Source: Flammeovirgaceae bacterium
Lineage (GTDB): Bacteria > Bacteroidota > Bacteroidia > Cytophagales > Cyclobacteriaceae
Length of the DNA: 64,000 nucleotides
NCBI GenBank assembly: GCA_015180985.1
Contig: CP054185.1
Span: 2,169,225 to 2,233,224 of the forward strand
Direction of reading: 5' to 3'
Made by a program: the position numbers and the translations under genes. This document shows positions 26,661 through 34,054 of the stretch, one piece after another; position 1 is the first letter of the stretch; each line of letters opens with the position of its first letter. Below the pieces are notes generated by a model. The model had not been told where the DNA came from. It searched no databases and saw nothing but the letters and a program-made list of their open reading frames with translations.

Positions 26661-27298
26661 TAAGGATGGAGCCTCTTGTCAGAAACAAAATGACGGGAGT
26701 GGATGGCGCTGTTTCGGTGAACCCTTCGCGGGCTGCATGGCAACACCGAGGAAATTTCTGGTTTTCTTTATTTTTAATTTATGAAGAATCATCATACCAA
26801 AAGTAAAGGAGACCTGGGAGTGTTAAAGGCGCAAGCTGATTTATGTGCCAAGGGATTTTTAGTGTGTCTTGCCACTATCGGAGCATGCACCTTTTGATCT
26901 GGTGGCATATAAACAGGGGGTTTTTAAACGAGTTCAGGTTAAAGCACGGACAATCAAGAAAGGAAGAATTGACGTTAGATTTGAACACTCATATGCTGAC
27001 AGCCGGGGTGTTCATACGAAACGTGTAAATTTTAATGAATTTGATCTTTATTGTGTTTATTGTCTGGATAATGATACCTGTTATTATTTTAACCCCAGGT
27101 ATTTCTCAAAAAATATCTTCCTCAGTTTGCGGGTAGATCCTCCCAAGAATAATCAGAACCGGTTAGTTAACTGGGCCGATGATTATCGGGAAGTTCCGTA
27201 GAGACTATACGCGTCACACCTGAAATGGTGAAGATATAGTCCAGACCCCAAATCCTTTATTTTTAAAAAAAGGAGCGATGAAAATCGTAGTTGGTATG
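26661..27298 (+). ncRNA. Group I self-splicing intron in tRNA-Arg
   Basis: About 638 nt. Exon 1 ends in U and the intron ends in G, as the family requires. P1 can form from exon CTT (26658-26660) with GAG (26669-26671), giving the U.G pair at the splice site. P2 is a 9-bp hairpin, 26673-26681 with 26691-26699. P5 is CGGTG/CACCG (26715-26719, 26744-26748). P7 is GACTATA/TATAGTC (27203-27209, 27235-27241), including the hallmark AAGATATAGTCC. P8 is CACC/GGTG. P9 hairpins follow, one being CGAT-GAAA-ATCG with a GNRA loop. The insertion point matches that of cyanobacterial tRNA-Leu(UAA) introns. An endonuclease reading frame occupies the region between P5 and P7. Subgroup not assigned. Confidence 0.9.
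26781..27201 (+). pseudogene. Frameshifted PD-(D/E)xK homing endonuclease in the intron
   Basis: Reading from ATG 26781 gives KSKGDLGVLKAQADLCAKGFLV, then the frame breaks near 26863-26871. The +1 frame continues with LPLSEHAPFDLVAYKQGVFKRVQVKAR and runs to the TAG at 27199-27201, about 140 codons together. The join matches the group I intron endonuclease type typified by I-Ssp6803I (PDDEXK_5): N-terminal KGdxGE-like helix, P-x-E, central FDL aspartate, and QVK as the QxK variant of the active site. One extra base, for example the C at 26868, explains the break. In addition the expected glutamate of the GE motif is Val14 (GTG). The enzyme is probably dead; a sequencing error could explain the shift but not the substitution. 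Confidence 0.8.
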
Positions 27299-27357
27299 CT
27301 AAGCAGTAGGTTGCTGGTTCGACCCCAGCCGGGATCGCATAAAGATTGAAATGGATT

Positions 27358-27398
27358 GGAGTGCAGGTTTATATTTCTAATTTTGCACTCCTTTATTT
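27358..27398 (+). terminator. Hairpin between tRNA-Arg and tRNA-Pro
   Basis: Perfect 8-bp stem GGAGTGCA/TGCACTCC (27358-27365, 27384-27391) with an 18-nt loop, followed by TTTATTTTC. It could be a weak terminator or a processing structure. The T-run is broken and the loop is long, so readthrough into tRNA-Pro is expected. Confidence 0.5.
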
Positions 27399-27399
27399 T

Positions 27400-27473
27400 C
27401 GGGGTGTAGCGAAGCCCGGTATCGCGCTTGGTTTGGGACCAAGAGATCGTCAGTTCGAATCTGGCCACCCCGA
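27400..27473 (+). tRNA. tRNA-Pro (anticodon UGG)
   Basis: Acceptor CGGGGTG pairs with CACCCCG (27466-27472), discriminator A27473. The anticodon stem CTTGG/CCAAG encloses TTTGGGA, giving anticodon UGG. The T arm carries GTTCGAAT. The sequence continues CATTG, so CCA is not encoded. kdsC starts 25 nt downstream. Confidence 0.95.
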
Positions 27474-27497
27474 CATTGTTAACCTTATTTTGTTTCG

Positions 27498-28037
27498 TTG
27501 AAACAGATTCTTGAGCGCTACACAAAAGACCAGGTAAAAAAGGCCGCGCAGGTTAAAGCAATTTTTTTTGATGTGGACGGTGTGCTTACCGATGGGAAAA
27601 TCATTTACGATGACAGCGGCCGCGAAATCAAGGAATTCAATGTTAAAGATGGCCTTATCATCAGCCACCTGAAAAAAGCAGGCATTATTGCAGGGGCGAT
27701 TTCGGGCAGGGAGAGTGCGGCTGTTTCTAAACGTTGTGCCGAATTAAATCTTGATTTCTGCCATCAGGGTATACTGGATAAAGGATCGGTCTGCGAAAAA
27801 CTGATGGCGCATTTTAAACTCAAAGCAAAACAGGTTGCCTTTATTGGTGATGACATTAATGATCTGCCGGTTTTTAAGAAAGTAGGCTTTCCCGTTTGCC
27901 CGGCCGATGCCATGTTTTACCTTCATAACCGGGTCGCTTTGGTTACCTTTGCAAAAGGAGGCAAGGGTGTGCTGCGCGAAGTGGCTGATCTTGTACTGGC
28001 AGCCAAAGGTCAACTTAAAAGTTTGAACATAAAATGA
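27498..28037 (+). CDS. kdsC: 3-deoxy-D-manno-octulosonate-8-phosphate phosphatase
   Basis: HAD-superfamily phosphatase (179 aa) that dephosphorylates Kdo-8-P in Kdo synthesis for the lipid A core. The nucleophile motif [10 protein letters not shown] lies near residue 25. Motif II (GAISGRES, with the Ser) is near 67, Lys-containing segments follow, and the acidic motif [10 protein letters not shown] is near 117. There is no ATG in frame between the preceding stop (TAA at 27480) and the catalytic motif, so the start must be the TTG at 27498. It lies 25 nt after tRNA-Pro and overlaps kdsA by 4 nt, so it is probably read from the tRNA promoter or from one hidden in the tRNA region. Confidence 0.93.
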   Translation: MKQILERYTKDQVKKAAQVKAIFFDVDGVLTDGKIIYDDSGREIKEFNVKDGLIISHLKKAGIIAGAISGRESAAVSKRCAELNLDFCHQGILDKGSVCEKLMAHFKLKAKQVAFIGDDINDLPVFKKVGFPVCPADAMFYLHNRVALVTFAKGGKGVLREVADLVLAAKGQLKSLNIK

Positions 28038-28873
28038 TGGAAAAGTTCAGGTCAGTTGTTTCGGTGACCGATAGCATAAGTCTTGGTTCTGATCGGCTTG
28101 TGCTTTTTGCAGGCCCGTGCGTTGCAGAGAGTTACGACATCTGTATGGAGACCGGTACACAGGTGAAGGCAAGCTGCGAAAAGCTGGGAATTGATTATGT
28201 GTTCAAAGCTTCGTTTGACAAGGCCAACCGGACTTCCGGTGGTTCATACCGGGGTCCTTCGGTTGATATGGGACTGGAGATCCTTGCTATGGTAAAAAAA
28301 GATTTGAAGGTCCCTATTGTAACGGATGTTCACGAATCCTATCAGTGTGCCGAAGTTGCATCGGTAGTTGATGTGCTTCAGATACCGGCATTTCTATGCC
28401 GCCAAACCGATTTACTGAAAGCCGCAGCCCGTACCGGCAAAGCTGTGAAGATTAAAAAAGGCCAGTTTATGGCGCCTGAAGACATGAAGTATGCAGTGGA
28501 TAAAGTTCGCAGCGAAGGCAATGATAACGTTTTTCTTACCGAACGTGGGGCGAGTTTTGGGTACCATACCCTGGTTGTTGATATGCGATCGTTGCCCATT
28601 ATGCGGCAGTTTACCCCGGTAGTTTTTGATGTGACACACTCGGTGCAGCAACCCGGGGGCAAAGGCGGCTCTTCGGGCGGACAGCGCGAGTTTGCTCCCT
28701 TTCTTGCCCGCGCGGCAGCAGCAGCCGGAGTAGATGGATTTTTTATTGAAACACACCCTAATCCCGAAAAGGCCCTCAGCGATGGCCCTAATATGATTCC
28801 ACTAAGCGAAATGGAAGAATTTTTGACCGTGTTGAAGAAGTTCTGGGATTTGAATAGGTCACTCACTCATTAG
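28034..28873 (+). CDS. kdsA: 3-deoxy-8-phosphooctulonate synthase
   Basis: Condenses PEP with arabinose-5-phosphate to Kdo-8-P, cytosolic. 279 aa, normal length. Family landmarks: [10 protein letters not shown] near residue 25, [12 protein letters not shown] near 57, [15 protein letters not shown]-type segment near 115 (here [13 protein letters not shown]), the [20 protein letters not shown] stretch near 165, [11 protein letters not shown] near 197, and [17 protein letters not shown] near 238. A Cys at the CVAES position and other metal-site residues are present, but the metal class is not assigned. Overlaps kdsC by 4 nt (ATGA), so kdsC-kdsA form a coupled pair. Confidence 0.97.
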   Translation: MMEKFRSVVSVTDSISLGSDRLVLFAGPCVAESYDICMETGTQVKASCEKLGIDYVFKASFDKANRTSGGSYRGPSVDMGLEILAMVKKDLKVPIVTDVHESYQCAEVASVVDVLQIPAFLCRQTDLLKAAARTGKAVKIKKGQFMAPEDMKYAVDKVRSEGNDNVFLTERGASFGYHTLVVDMRSLPIMRQFTPVVFDVTHSVQQPGGKGGSSGGQREFAPFLARAAAAAGVDGFFIETHPNPEKALSDGPNMIPLSEMEEFLTVLKKFWDLNRSLTH

Positions 28874-28889
28874 AATTTCTTCTTACCTG

Positions 28890-28918
28890 TTGGCCATTGG
28901 GTACTTTTAGTATATTTG
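28890..28918 (+). promoter_or_regulatory. Promoter of the sulfate permease/assimilation genes
   Basis: TATATTTG at 28911-28918 matches TAnnTTTG exactly. TTG at 28890-28892 gives the -33 element with 18 nt spacing. Transcription should start near 28925. That rules out the upstream in-frame TTG (28916) as a start codon and favours the GTG at 28940. Confidence 0.72.
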
Positions 28919-28939
28919 ACTTTAAAATCTACCAATTTA

Positions 28940-30697
28940 GTGGAGTTCACAGTTCTTCAAGCCTATGTATTGGCCGTAGTGGTGCTGTTGATTGTGGCGC
29001 TGTACCGCGAATGGTTTAACCCGGCTCTTACCTTCTTCATTGCCATACTGGCATTTTTACTGGCCGGTGTTTTAACACCCCAGGAATTGCTTCGTGGACT
29101 AAGCAACCAGCAGATTATTTTGATATTTCTGCTTATTCTTATTACAGCCGGTATCCGATCGGTGTTTGGTGGTGCCTGGTTTGCAAACCTGTTCAGATCA
29201 AATCAAAGTCCGCGGAACTTTTTACTTAAGATGACGACCTTCTCGGCATCTGTTTCGGCATTCCTCAACAACACACCCATTGTTGCATTCCTGATTCCGT
29301 ATGTTAAAGATTGGGCCGACCGTACCGGTACACCGGCTTCCAAGTTGCTGATTCCGTTATCGTATGCTACCATCCTTGGCGGGATGATTACCGTTATCGG
29401 TACATCAACCAACCTGGTATTACTCGGACTTATTTCGCAGTATAACCTGCCCTTGCTGTCGTACCGTGATTTTCTGTTCCTGGGCATTATCGTCACCCTT
29501 GTCGGGATAGCCTACCTGTATTTCATCGGTTACCGGCTCCTGCCTGATCACGGCAGTAAACTCAGTGCGGTCCGTCAAAATTTAAAAGAATACCTTGTTG
29601 AAGCAGAAGTACATCCGGGCTCCTCGCTGATTGGTAAATCGGTGAAGGAGGCCGGTTTGCGTAACCTGAAAGATCTTTTTCTGGTTGAGATCATCCGGCA
29701 TGATGAAGTGATTTCACCGGTTTCGCCAGAAGAGGTGCTTGCGGCTGGCGACTCGCTTTATTTTTCCGGTAATACACAATCCATTTATAATCTTATCCGG
29801 CACGATAACGGTTTACGCATAGCCCAGGATGCCTCTGTTGAACAGTTCAATTTTGTAGAGGCCGTTATTCCGGCCAGTTCAACCCTGATCGGCATGCGAA
29901 TTAAAGATTCCGATTTCCGGAAGAAGTTTAATGCTTCAATTGTTGCAATTCATCGCGATGGCAAGCGCATTTCGGGCCGGATAGGCGAGAGGCAATTGAT
30001 GGGTGGTGATTTTCTGTTACTGCTATCGGGGAACCATCAGCACTCCGGTTTGCATGAGAAAGATTTGTTTTTTGTTTCGGCTCCAAAAAAAGTTGAGTCA
30101 AGTCGTTCCACACTACGCGTTGGAGTGGGTGTCGGAAGTGCCGCTTTATTGATAGCCGGTATTACCGGGCTTATTCCATTGTTTACCTCATGCCTGATTA
30201 TTCTTACGGCTATGATACTGTTTAAAATTCTTAATCTCGAACAAATTACCCGCAACCTCGATTTTAGTTTGCTCATGGTATTGGTGTGTTCGCTGGCCAT
30301 TGGTGTTGCTCTCGAAAAATCAGGAGCGGCAAATCTGGTTGCTGCGGGTTTAATTACTGTAAGCAAATCATTGGGTAGTGTGGGTGCGCTTACAGCATTG
30401 TTCCTTGTTACCACCCTGGTTACAGCGTTGGTTACCAATCCGGCAGCGGTATCCATTATGTTCCCTATAGCCATGGAGTTGTCAGGACAGTTGCAGGTAT
30501 CATCCACACCTTTTTTTGTGGCTATTGCCTTTGCTGCATCAGGCGATTTTATGACGCCCATTGGCTACCAGACAAACCTGATGGTGTATGGCCCGGGGGG
30601 TTATTCGTTTAAGGATTTTACCCGGGTGGGAACTCCCTTAACTGTATTGTACGCCACCATCTGCATTGTCTTTATTACCTGGTACTACCACCTATAA
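28940..30697 (+). CDS. SLC13-family anion permease with two RCK_C domains, probable sulfate importer
   Basis: 585 aa. The GTG at 28940 is chosen because a promoter box covers the upstream TTG. N-terminal membrane helices (about 5-215) include the FLNNTPIVAF loop typical of SLC13/DASS carriers, and GTSTNLVLLGL. A soluble middle (about 220-370) carries two RCK_C/TrkA-C domains (SLIGKSVKEAGLRNL, LIGMRIKDSDFRK). The second membrane half has the mirrored TNPAAVSIMFP and GDFMTPIGYQTNLMVYGPGGY motifs. Phosphate, dicarboxylate or sulfate are possible for the family; the following cysC-cysD-cysN-cysQ genes make sulfate the best guess. The RCK domains suggest ligand or redox gating, which is inference. 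Confidence 0.85.
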   Translation: MEFTVLQAYVLAVVVLLIVALYREWFNPALTFFIAILAFLLAGVLTPQELLRGLSNQQIILIFLLILITAGIRSVFGGAWFANLFRSNQSPRNFLLKMTTFSASVSAFLNNTPIVAFLIPYVKDWADRTGTPASKLLIPLSYATILGGMITVIGTSTNLVLLGLISQYNLPLLSYRDFLFLGIIVTLVGIAYLYFIGYRLLPDHGSKLSAVRQNLKEYLVEAEVHPGSSLIGKSVKEAGLRNLKDLFLVEIIRHDEVISPVSPEEVLAAGDSLYFSGNTQSIYNLIRHDNGLRIAQDASVEQFNFVEAVIPASSTLIGMRIKDSDFRKKFNASIVAIHRDGKRISGRIGERQLMGGDFLLLLSGNHQHSGLHEKDLFFVSAPKKVESSRSTLRVGVGVGSAALLIAGITGLIPLFTSCLIILTAMILFKILNLEQITRNLDFSLLMVLVCSLAIGVALEKSGAANLVAAGLITVSKSLGSVGALTALFLVTTLVTALVTNPAAVSIMFPIAMELSGQLQVSSTPFFVAIAFAASGDFMTPIGYQTNLMVYGPGGYSFKDFTRVGTPLTVLYATICIVFITWYYHL

Positions 30698-30702
30698 CCG
30701 CG

Positions 30703-30739
30703 AACAACTAAGAACCAAGAACCAAGAACTAAGAACTAA
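30703..30739. repeat. Tandem AAGAACCAAGAACTAA tract before cysC
   Basis: Four imperfect copies of an AAGAAC(C/T) word run up to the base before the cysC ATG. They replace any visible ribosome-binding site. Same class as the other word-like tracts at gene borders in this window. Confidence 0.7.
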
Positions 30740-31336
30740 ATGAACCTCCATCCCATTTCAACACGGGTCACCAAACCGGATCGCGAAAAGTTGCTGAATC
30801 AGCGGGCAAAAGTGATTTGGTTTACAGGCCTTTCCGGTTCGGGCAAATCCACGCTGGCCGTTCGGCTGGAAGCTCAGTTACATGAACGGGGATTTAAAAC
30901 CTACCTTCTTGATGGGGACACTATCCGTAGCGGATTAAATAACGACCTGGCCTTTGATGAAGCCGGCCGAAGAGAAAATATCCGCAGGATTGGCGAAGTG
31001 TGCAAGCTGTTTATGGATGCCGGAGTGATTGTGTTATCGGCATTTATCTCACCATTTAAATCCGACCGGGAGAAAGTCAGGAAGATTGTGGGTAACGAAA
31101 ATTACATCGAAGTTTTTGTAGATGCTCCGCTGGAGGTGTGCGAACAGCGCGATGTAAAAGGGTTGTACCGCAAAGCAAGAGCCGGGGAGATAAAGGAATT
31201 TACGGGTATTGATTCACCTTATGAGATCCCGGACAACCCCGACATTGTTTTGCAAACCCACAAGCTTACAGTTACCGATTCGCTGCAACAGCTTGAGCGC
31301 GTCATCCTTCCGAAAATCCGTCAATCATCAATCTAA
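30740..31336 (+). CDS. cysC: Adenylylsulfate kinase
   Basis: 198 aa. Phosphorylates APS at the 3' position with ATP to give PAPS, cytosolic. The P-loop GLSGSGKST lies near residue 31, with LLDGDTIRSGLNNDLAF (APS-binding) near 61, RRENIRRIGEV near 76, and the C-terminal YEIPDNPDIVLQT. It is the first of the sulfate activation genes cysC-cysD-cysN-cysQ. PAPS may serve reduction or sulfotransferases; no sulfotransferase is visible in the nearby polysaccharide cluster. The last codons fall inside a repeat tract (AATCTAAAATC words), so its C-terminus may have been set by the repeat. Confidence 0.96.
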   Translation: MNLHPISTRVTKPDREKLLNQRAKVIWFTGLSGSGKSTLAVRLEAQLHERGFKTYLLDGDTIRSGLNNDLAFDEAGRRENIRRIGEVCKLFMDAGVIVLSAFISPFKSDREKVRKIVGNENYIEVFVDAPLEVCEQRDVKGLYRKARAGEIKEFTGIDSPYEIPDNPDIVLQTHKLTVTDSLQQLERVILPKIRQSSI

Positions 31337-31355
31337 AATCTTCAATCTAAAATCG
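31322..31355. repeat. AATCTAAAATC word repeat across the cysC stop
   Basis: Imperfect repeats CAATCATCAATCTAAAATC and CAATCTAAAATC, spanning the cysC stop codon (31334-31336) and ending just before the cysD ATG. The cysC stop is supplied by the repeat. Confidence 0.65.
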
Positions 31356-31356
31356 A

Positions 31357-32262
31357 ATGAACCAGTACTACCTTAGTCACCTGCAGGAACTTGAAGCCGA
31401 AGCCATTTTTGTTATCCGTGAAGTAGTTGCCCAGTTTGAGCGGCCGGCTTTATTGTTTTCGGGAGGGAAGGATTCGATTGTGCTGGCATATTTATCGCGC
31501 AAAGCATTTTACCCGGCACGCATACCATTTCCGCTGGTGCACATTGATACCGGTCATAATTTTCCTGAAACCATGGAGTATAGGGATTGGCTGGTGAAAG
31601 AGTTGGGTGTGCAGTTGGTTGTCGGGTTGGTTCAGGAAAGTATCGATACGGGGCGTGTAAAAGAGGAGACAGGTTATTATGCAAGCCGGAATGCACTGCA
31701 AACCGTTACGCTGCTCGATACAATTGAAAAATACAAGTTTGATGCGGCCATGGGCGGGGCGCGCAGAGATGAAGAAAAGGCCCGTGCCAAGGAGCGTTTC
31801 TTTTCGCATCGCGATGAGTTTGGCCAGTGGGATCCGAAAAATCAGCGCCCGGAACTTTGGAATTTATTTAACGGAAGGAAAAATATGGGTGAACATTTCC
31901 GGGTATTTCCGATTTCGAACTGGACGGAGATGGATGTTTGGCAGTACCTGTTTACGGAGAACATACCGATTCCGAAGTTATACTATGCCCATGAACGTGA
32001 AGTGATTGAACGCGATGGCGTGCTGCTTTCCACATCACCCTGGCTGAAACTGAAGCCGGATGAAAAACCTGTGATAAAGCGTGTCCGGTTCCGCACCTGT
32101 GGCGATATGCCGATAACCGGGGCGGTGGAATCGGAGGCCGACACCATTGAAAAGATTATTGCCGAAGTGGCCGCTTCGCGTAAAACCGAACGGGGAACAC
32201 GGGCGGATGATAAACGCGGTGAAACGGCTATGGAGGACAGGAAAAGGTCGGGATATTTTTAG
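31357..32262 (+). CDS. cysD: Sulfate adenylyltransferase small subunit
   Basis: 301 aa. Forms APS from ATP and sulfate together with the CysN GTPase. It belongs to the PAPS reductase/ATP-pyrophosphatase fold: the PP-loop [10 protein letters not shown] near residue 33, [11 protein letters not shown] near 66, the [17 protein letters not shown] stretch near 132, and a C-terminal basic part ([27 protein letters not shown]) typical for CysD. All key segments are present. The following gene is not cysN but a four-helix-bundle gene, with cysN starting 470 nt later. Confidence 0.97.
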   Translation: MNQYYLSHLQELEAEAIFVIREVVAQFERPALLFSGGKDSIVLAYLSRKAFYPARIPFPLVHIDTGHNFPETMEYRDWLVKELGVQLVVGLVQESIDTGRVKEETGYYASRNALQTVTLLDTIEKYKFDAAMGGARRDEEKARAKERFFSHRDEFGQWDPKNQRPELWNLFNGRKNMGEHFRVFPISNWTEMDVWQYLFTENIPIPKLYYAHEREVIERDGVLLSTSPWLKLKPDEKPVIKRVRFRTCGDMPITGAVESEADTIEKIIAEVAASRKTERGTRADDKRGETAMEDRKRSGYF

Positions 32263-32286
32263 TCACCAGTTGCCGGTTACCGGCTC
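32263..32286. repeat. GGTTACCGG-type repeat, left of the four-helix-bundle gene
   Basis: The tract TCACCAGTTGCCGGTTACCGGCTC begins right after the cysD stop. It contains CCGGTTACCGG, which reappears in related form at 32694-32726, at 33985-34044 and inside the deacetylase gene at 59009-59053. Confidence 0.65.
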
Positions 32287-32306
32287 ATAAAACAAAACAT
32301 GGCTGT

Positions 32307-32675
32307 ATGAAAAGCTTTAGAGATTTAGAAATTTATCGGGAGTCGAAGAGACTGGCTATTGAGGTACATAAACTTTCCATACAACTTCCAAAGTTTGAGT
32401 TATACGAAGAAGGGAGTCAAATAAGGAGGTCTTCAAAGGCTGTAACTTCAGCAATAGTCGAAGGATATGGAAGGAGACGATATAAGTCGGACTACATCAA
32501 GCATCTAATCTATGCTCAATCAGAGTGTGATGAAACAATCATTCATCTGGATTTTTTATTAGAAACCGAATCACTAAACGATCAGAAGTTATATAAAAAA
32601 CTGACTGAGGAATACCAGGTTTTGAGTAAGAAGATAAATAAGTTTATTCAATGGGTTGAGAACAACATGGAATAG
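32307..32675 (+). CDS. Four-helix-bundle protein (S23 / rRNA-intervening-sequence family)
   Basis: 122 aa and entirely helical in appearance. It carries the family pattern: [23 protein letters not shown] at the N-terminus, then [30 protein letters not shown] with the conserved QIRRSS...I.EGYGR block, and a third/fourth-helix [16 protein letters not shown]. Family members occur inside rRNA intervening sequences in some bacteria and as lone genes in Bacteroidota; relatives of the fold (bAvd) bind nucleic acid in diversity-generating retroelements. Function here is unknown. It interrupts the cysD-cysN pair, is flanked by GGTTACCGG-type tracts, and looks more AT-rich than its neighbours, suggesting later insertion (inference). 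Confidence 0.88.
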   Translation: MKSFRDLEIYRESKRLAIEVHKLSIQLPKFELYEEGSQIRRSSKAVTSAIVEGYGRRRYKSDYIKHLIYAQSECDETIIHLDFLLETESLNDQKLYKKLTEEYQVLSKKINKFIQWVENNME

Positions 32676-32693
32676 ACTTAAAGTTTAATTTAA

Positions 32694-32726
32694 ACAGGCA
32701 ACCAGAAACCAGTAACCGGTAACCAA
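32694..32726. repeat. GGTAACC-type repeat, right of the four-helix-bundle gene
   Basis: The tract GGCAACCAGAAACCAGTAACC continues into GGTAACC and ends just before the cysN ATG. CCGGTAACC here is the exact reverse complement of GGTTACCGG in the left-hand tract, so the four-helix-bundle gene sits between inverted, related repeats. Confidence 0.65.
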
Positions 32727-32732
32727 TTAAGC

Positions 32733-33977
32733 ATGAACCAACTCCTCCGTTTCACTACAGCCGGCAGCGTTGACGATGGTAAAAGCACATTGATCGGTCG
32801 GCTGCTGTACGACAGTAAATCTATTTTTGAGGATCAACTCGAGGCCGTGCAGGCTTCCAGTTCGAAGAAAGGCTTTGATTATGTGGATCTTTCATTGCTT
32901 ACAGACGGCCTGCGTTCCGAACGCGAACAGGGTATCACCATTGATGTGGCGTACCGCTATTTTGCTACCCCCAAACGAAAATTTATTATTGCCGATACAC
33001 CCGGGCACACTCAGTACACCCGCAACATGGTAACAGGCGCCTCAACGGCTAACCTGGCCCTTATACTAATTGATGCCCGCAAAGGATTGGTAGAACAAAC
33101 CTACCGCCATTCGTTTATAGCTTCATTACTGAAAATACCGCACATCATTGTATGTGTAAATAAAATGGATCTGGTGAATTACGATGAGACGGTATTTGAC
33201 AAAATTGTTCACGACTATAAAGCATTTTCTTCCAAGCTGGAAGTTTCCGATATCCAGTTTGTGCCCATCAGTGCCCTGCATGGCGATAACGTGGTGAACC
33301 GGTCGGAGAATATGCATTGGTACCAGGGGGCTACGTTGCTGCACATGCTGGAGACTGTGCACATCGAAAGTGACTATAACCATATTGATGCCCGCTTTCC
33401 GGTCCAACAGGTTATCAGGCCGCACACAACCGAACATCAGGATTTCCGCGGCTATGCCGGCCGGGTGGCCGGAGGCATTTTCAGAATTGGCGATGAGGTA
33501 TTGATTTTGCCTTCGGGCTTTTCGTCACGCGTCAAATCCGTTCAACTGGGTGATCAGCAGCTATCTGAAGCTTTTGCACCGTTGTCGGTGGTAATCGCTC
33601 TGGAGGATGAACTGGATATCAGCCGGGGTGATCTCATCTGTAAGCCCAACAATCAACCGCAACTTACGCAGGATGTTGACCTGATGCTGTGTTGGATGAA
33701 CCAGCGCCCGGTAAATCTTAATTCAAAATTTGTTGTTCGGCACACCACACTGGAGACCAGAGGTGTATTGAAGGAAATTCAGTATAAACTGGATATTAAT
33801 ACCTTGCAGCGGATGGAAGGGGTTGAGCAATTGGTGATGAACGATATAGCCCGGATTAAGATTCGTACAGCAAAAGCTATTGCCTGCGACAGTTACCGGA
33901 AAAACCGTATTACGGGAAGTGTTATTTTAGTGGATGAGGGAACCAATGAAACGGTGGCTGCAGGGATGATTGTGTGA
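32733..33977 (+). CDS. cysN: Sulfate adenylyltransferase large subunit, GTPase
   Basis: 414 aa, EF-Tu-like GTPase that drives APS formation by CysD. G1 is GSVDDGKST near residue 11, the switch segment is SEREQGITIDVAYRYF, G3 is DTPGH near 90, G4 NKMD near 145, G5 SALHG near 184. The beta-barrel domains II and III follow to the C-terminus. There is no CysC kinase fused at the C-terminus, consistent with the separate cysC gene upstream. A structured repeat region (33985-34044) separates it from cysQ. Confidence 0.96.
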   Translation: MNQLLRFTTAGSVDDGKSTLIGRLLYDSKSIFEDQLEAVQASSSKKGFDYVDLSLLTDGLRSEREQGITIDVAYRYFATPKRKFIIADTPGHTQYTRNMVTGASTANLALILIDARKGLVEQTYRHSFIASLLKIPHIIVCVNKMDLVNYDETVFDKIVHDYKAFSSKLEVSDIQFVPISALHGDNVVNRSENMHWYQGATLLHMLETVHIESDYNHIDARFPVQQVIRPHTTEHQDFRGYAGRVAGGIFRIGDEVLILPSGFSSRVKSVQLGDQQLSEAFAPLSVVIALEDELDISRGDLICKPNNQPQLTQDVDLMLCWMNQRPVNLNSKFVVRHTTLETRGVLKEIQYKLDINTLQRMEGVEQLVMNDIARIKIRTAKAIACDSYRKNRITGSVILVDEGTNETVAAGMIV

Positions 33978-33984
33978 GTTGCTT

Positions 33985-34044
33985 CAGGTTGCCGGTCGCC
34001 TGTCGCCTGTCGCTGGTAACCGGAGACCGGAAACATGCAACCTG
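33985..34044 (+). repeat. Foldable repeat between cysN and cysQ
   Basis: The outer arms CAGGTTGCCGGTC (33985-33997) and GACCGG...GCAACCTG (34025-34030 and 34037-34044) pair over 13 bp with a 6-nt bulge. Between them are tandem CGCCTGT words and GGTAACCGG. Translated as an extension of cysQ it gives an unlikely peptide, so it is treated as noncoding. Possibly an mRNA-stability element of the intergenic repeat family. Confidence 0.6.
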
Positions 34045-34054
34045 GATTTACAAA

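Larger units (their letters stand above)
26627..27337 (+). tRNA. tRNA-Arg (anticodon UCU) interrupted by a group I intron
   Basis: The 5' exon is 26627-26660 and the 3' exon 27299-27337. Joined, they form a complete cloverleaf. Acceptor GGTCCCG pairs with CGGGATC (one G.T pair), the D stem is GCTC/GAGC, the anticodon stem ACTGC/GCAGT has the 7-nt loop CTTCTAA (anticodon TCT), and the T stem is GCTGG/CCAGC with loop TTCGACC. The discriminator is G27337 and no CCA is encoded. The break falls between anticodon nucleotides 34 and 35. If this is the only tRNA reading AGA codons, cell viability depends on splicing; other copies outside the window cannot be excluded. Confidence 0.92.

Noticed and set aside
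26843-27028. Separate small reading frame inside the intron
   Set aside because: It is a third-frame shadow; the conserved endonuclease residues lie in the other two frames, which join by one base shift.
26869-27201. Intact short endonuclease starting at the TTG of 26869
   Set aside because: It would lack the N-terminal KGDLG helix that is plainly encoded just upstream in another frame, so it is the second half of a broken gene rather than a short intact one.
26651-27305. Alternative splice choice giving a GCU (Ser) anticodon
   Set aside because: Moving the junction by one base gives loop CTGCTAA, but exon 1 would then end differently from the CTT/GAG P1 pair and the body of the tRNA matches Arg, not a class II Ser tRNA with long variable arm.
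33974-34054. Extended N-terminus for cysQ
   Set aside because: The added residues are encoded by the intergenic repeat tract and are not family-like; ATG 34055 gives the normal start.
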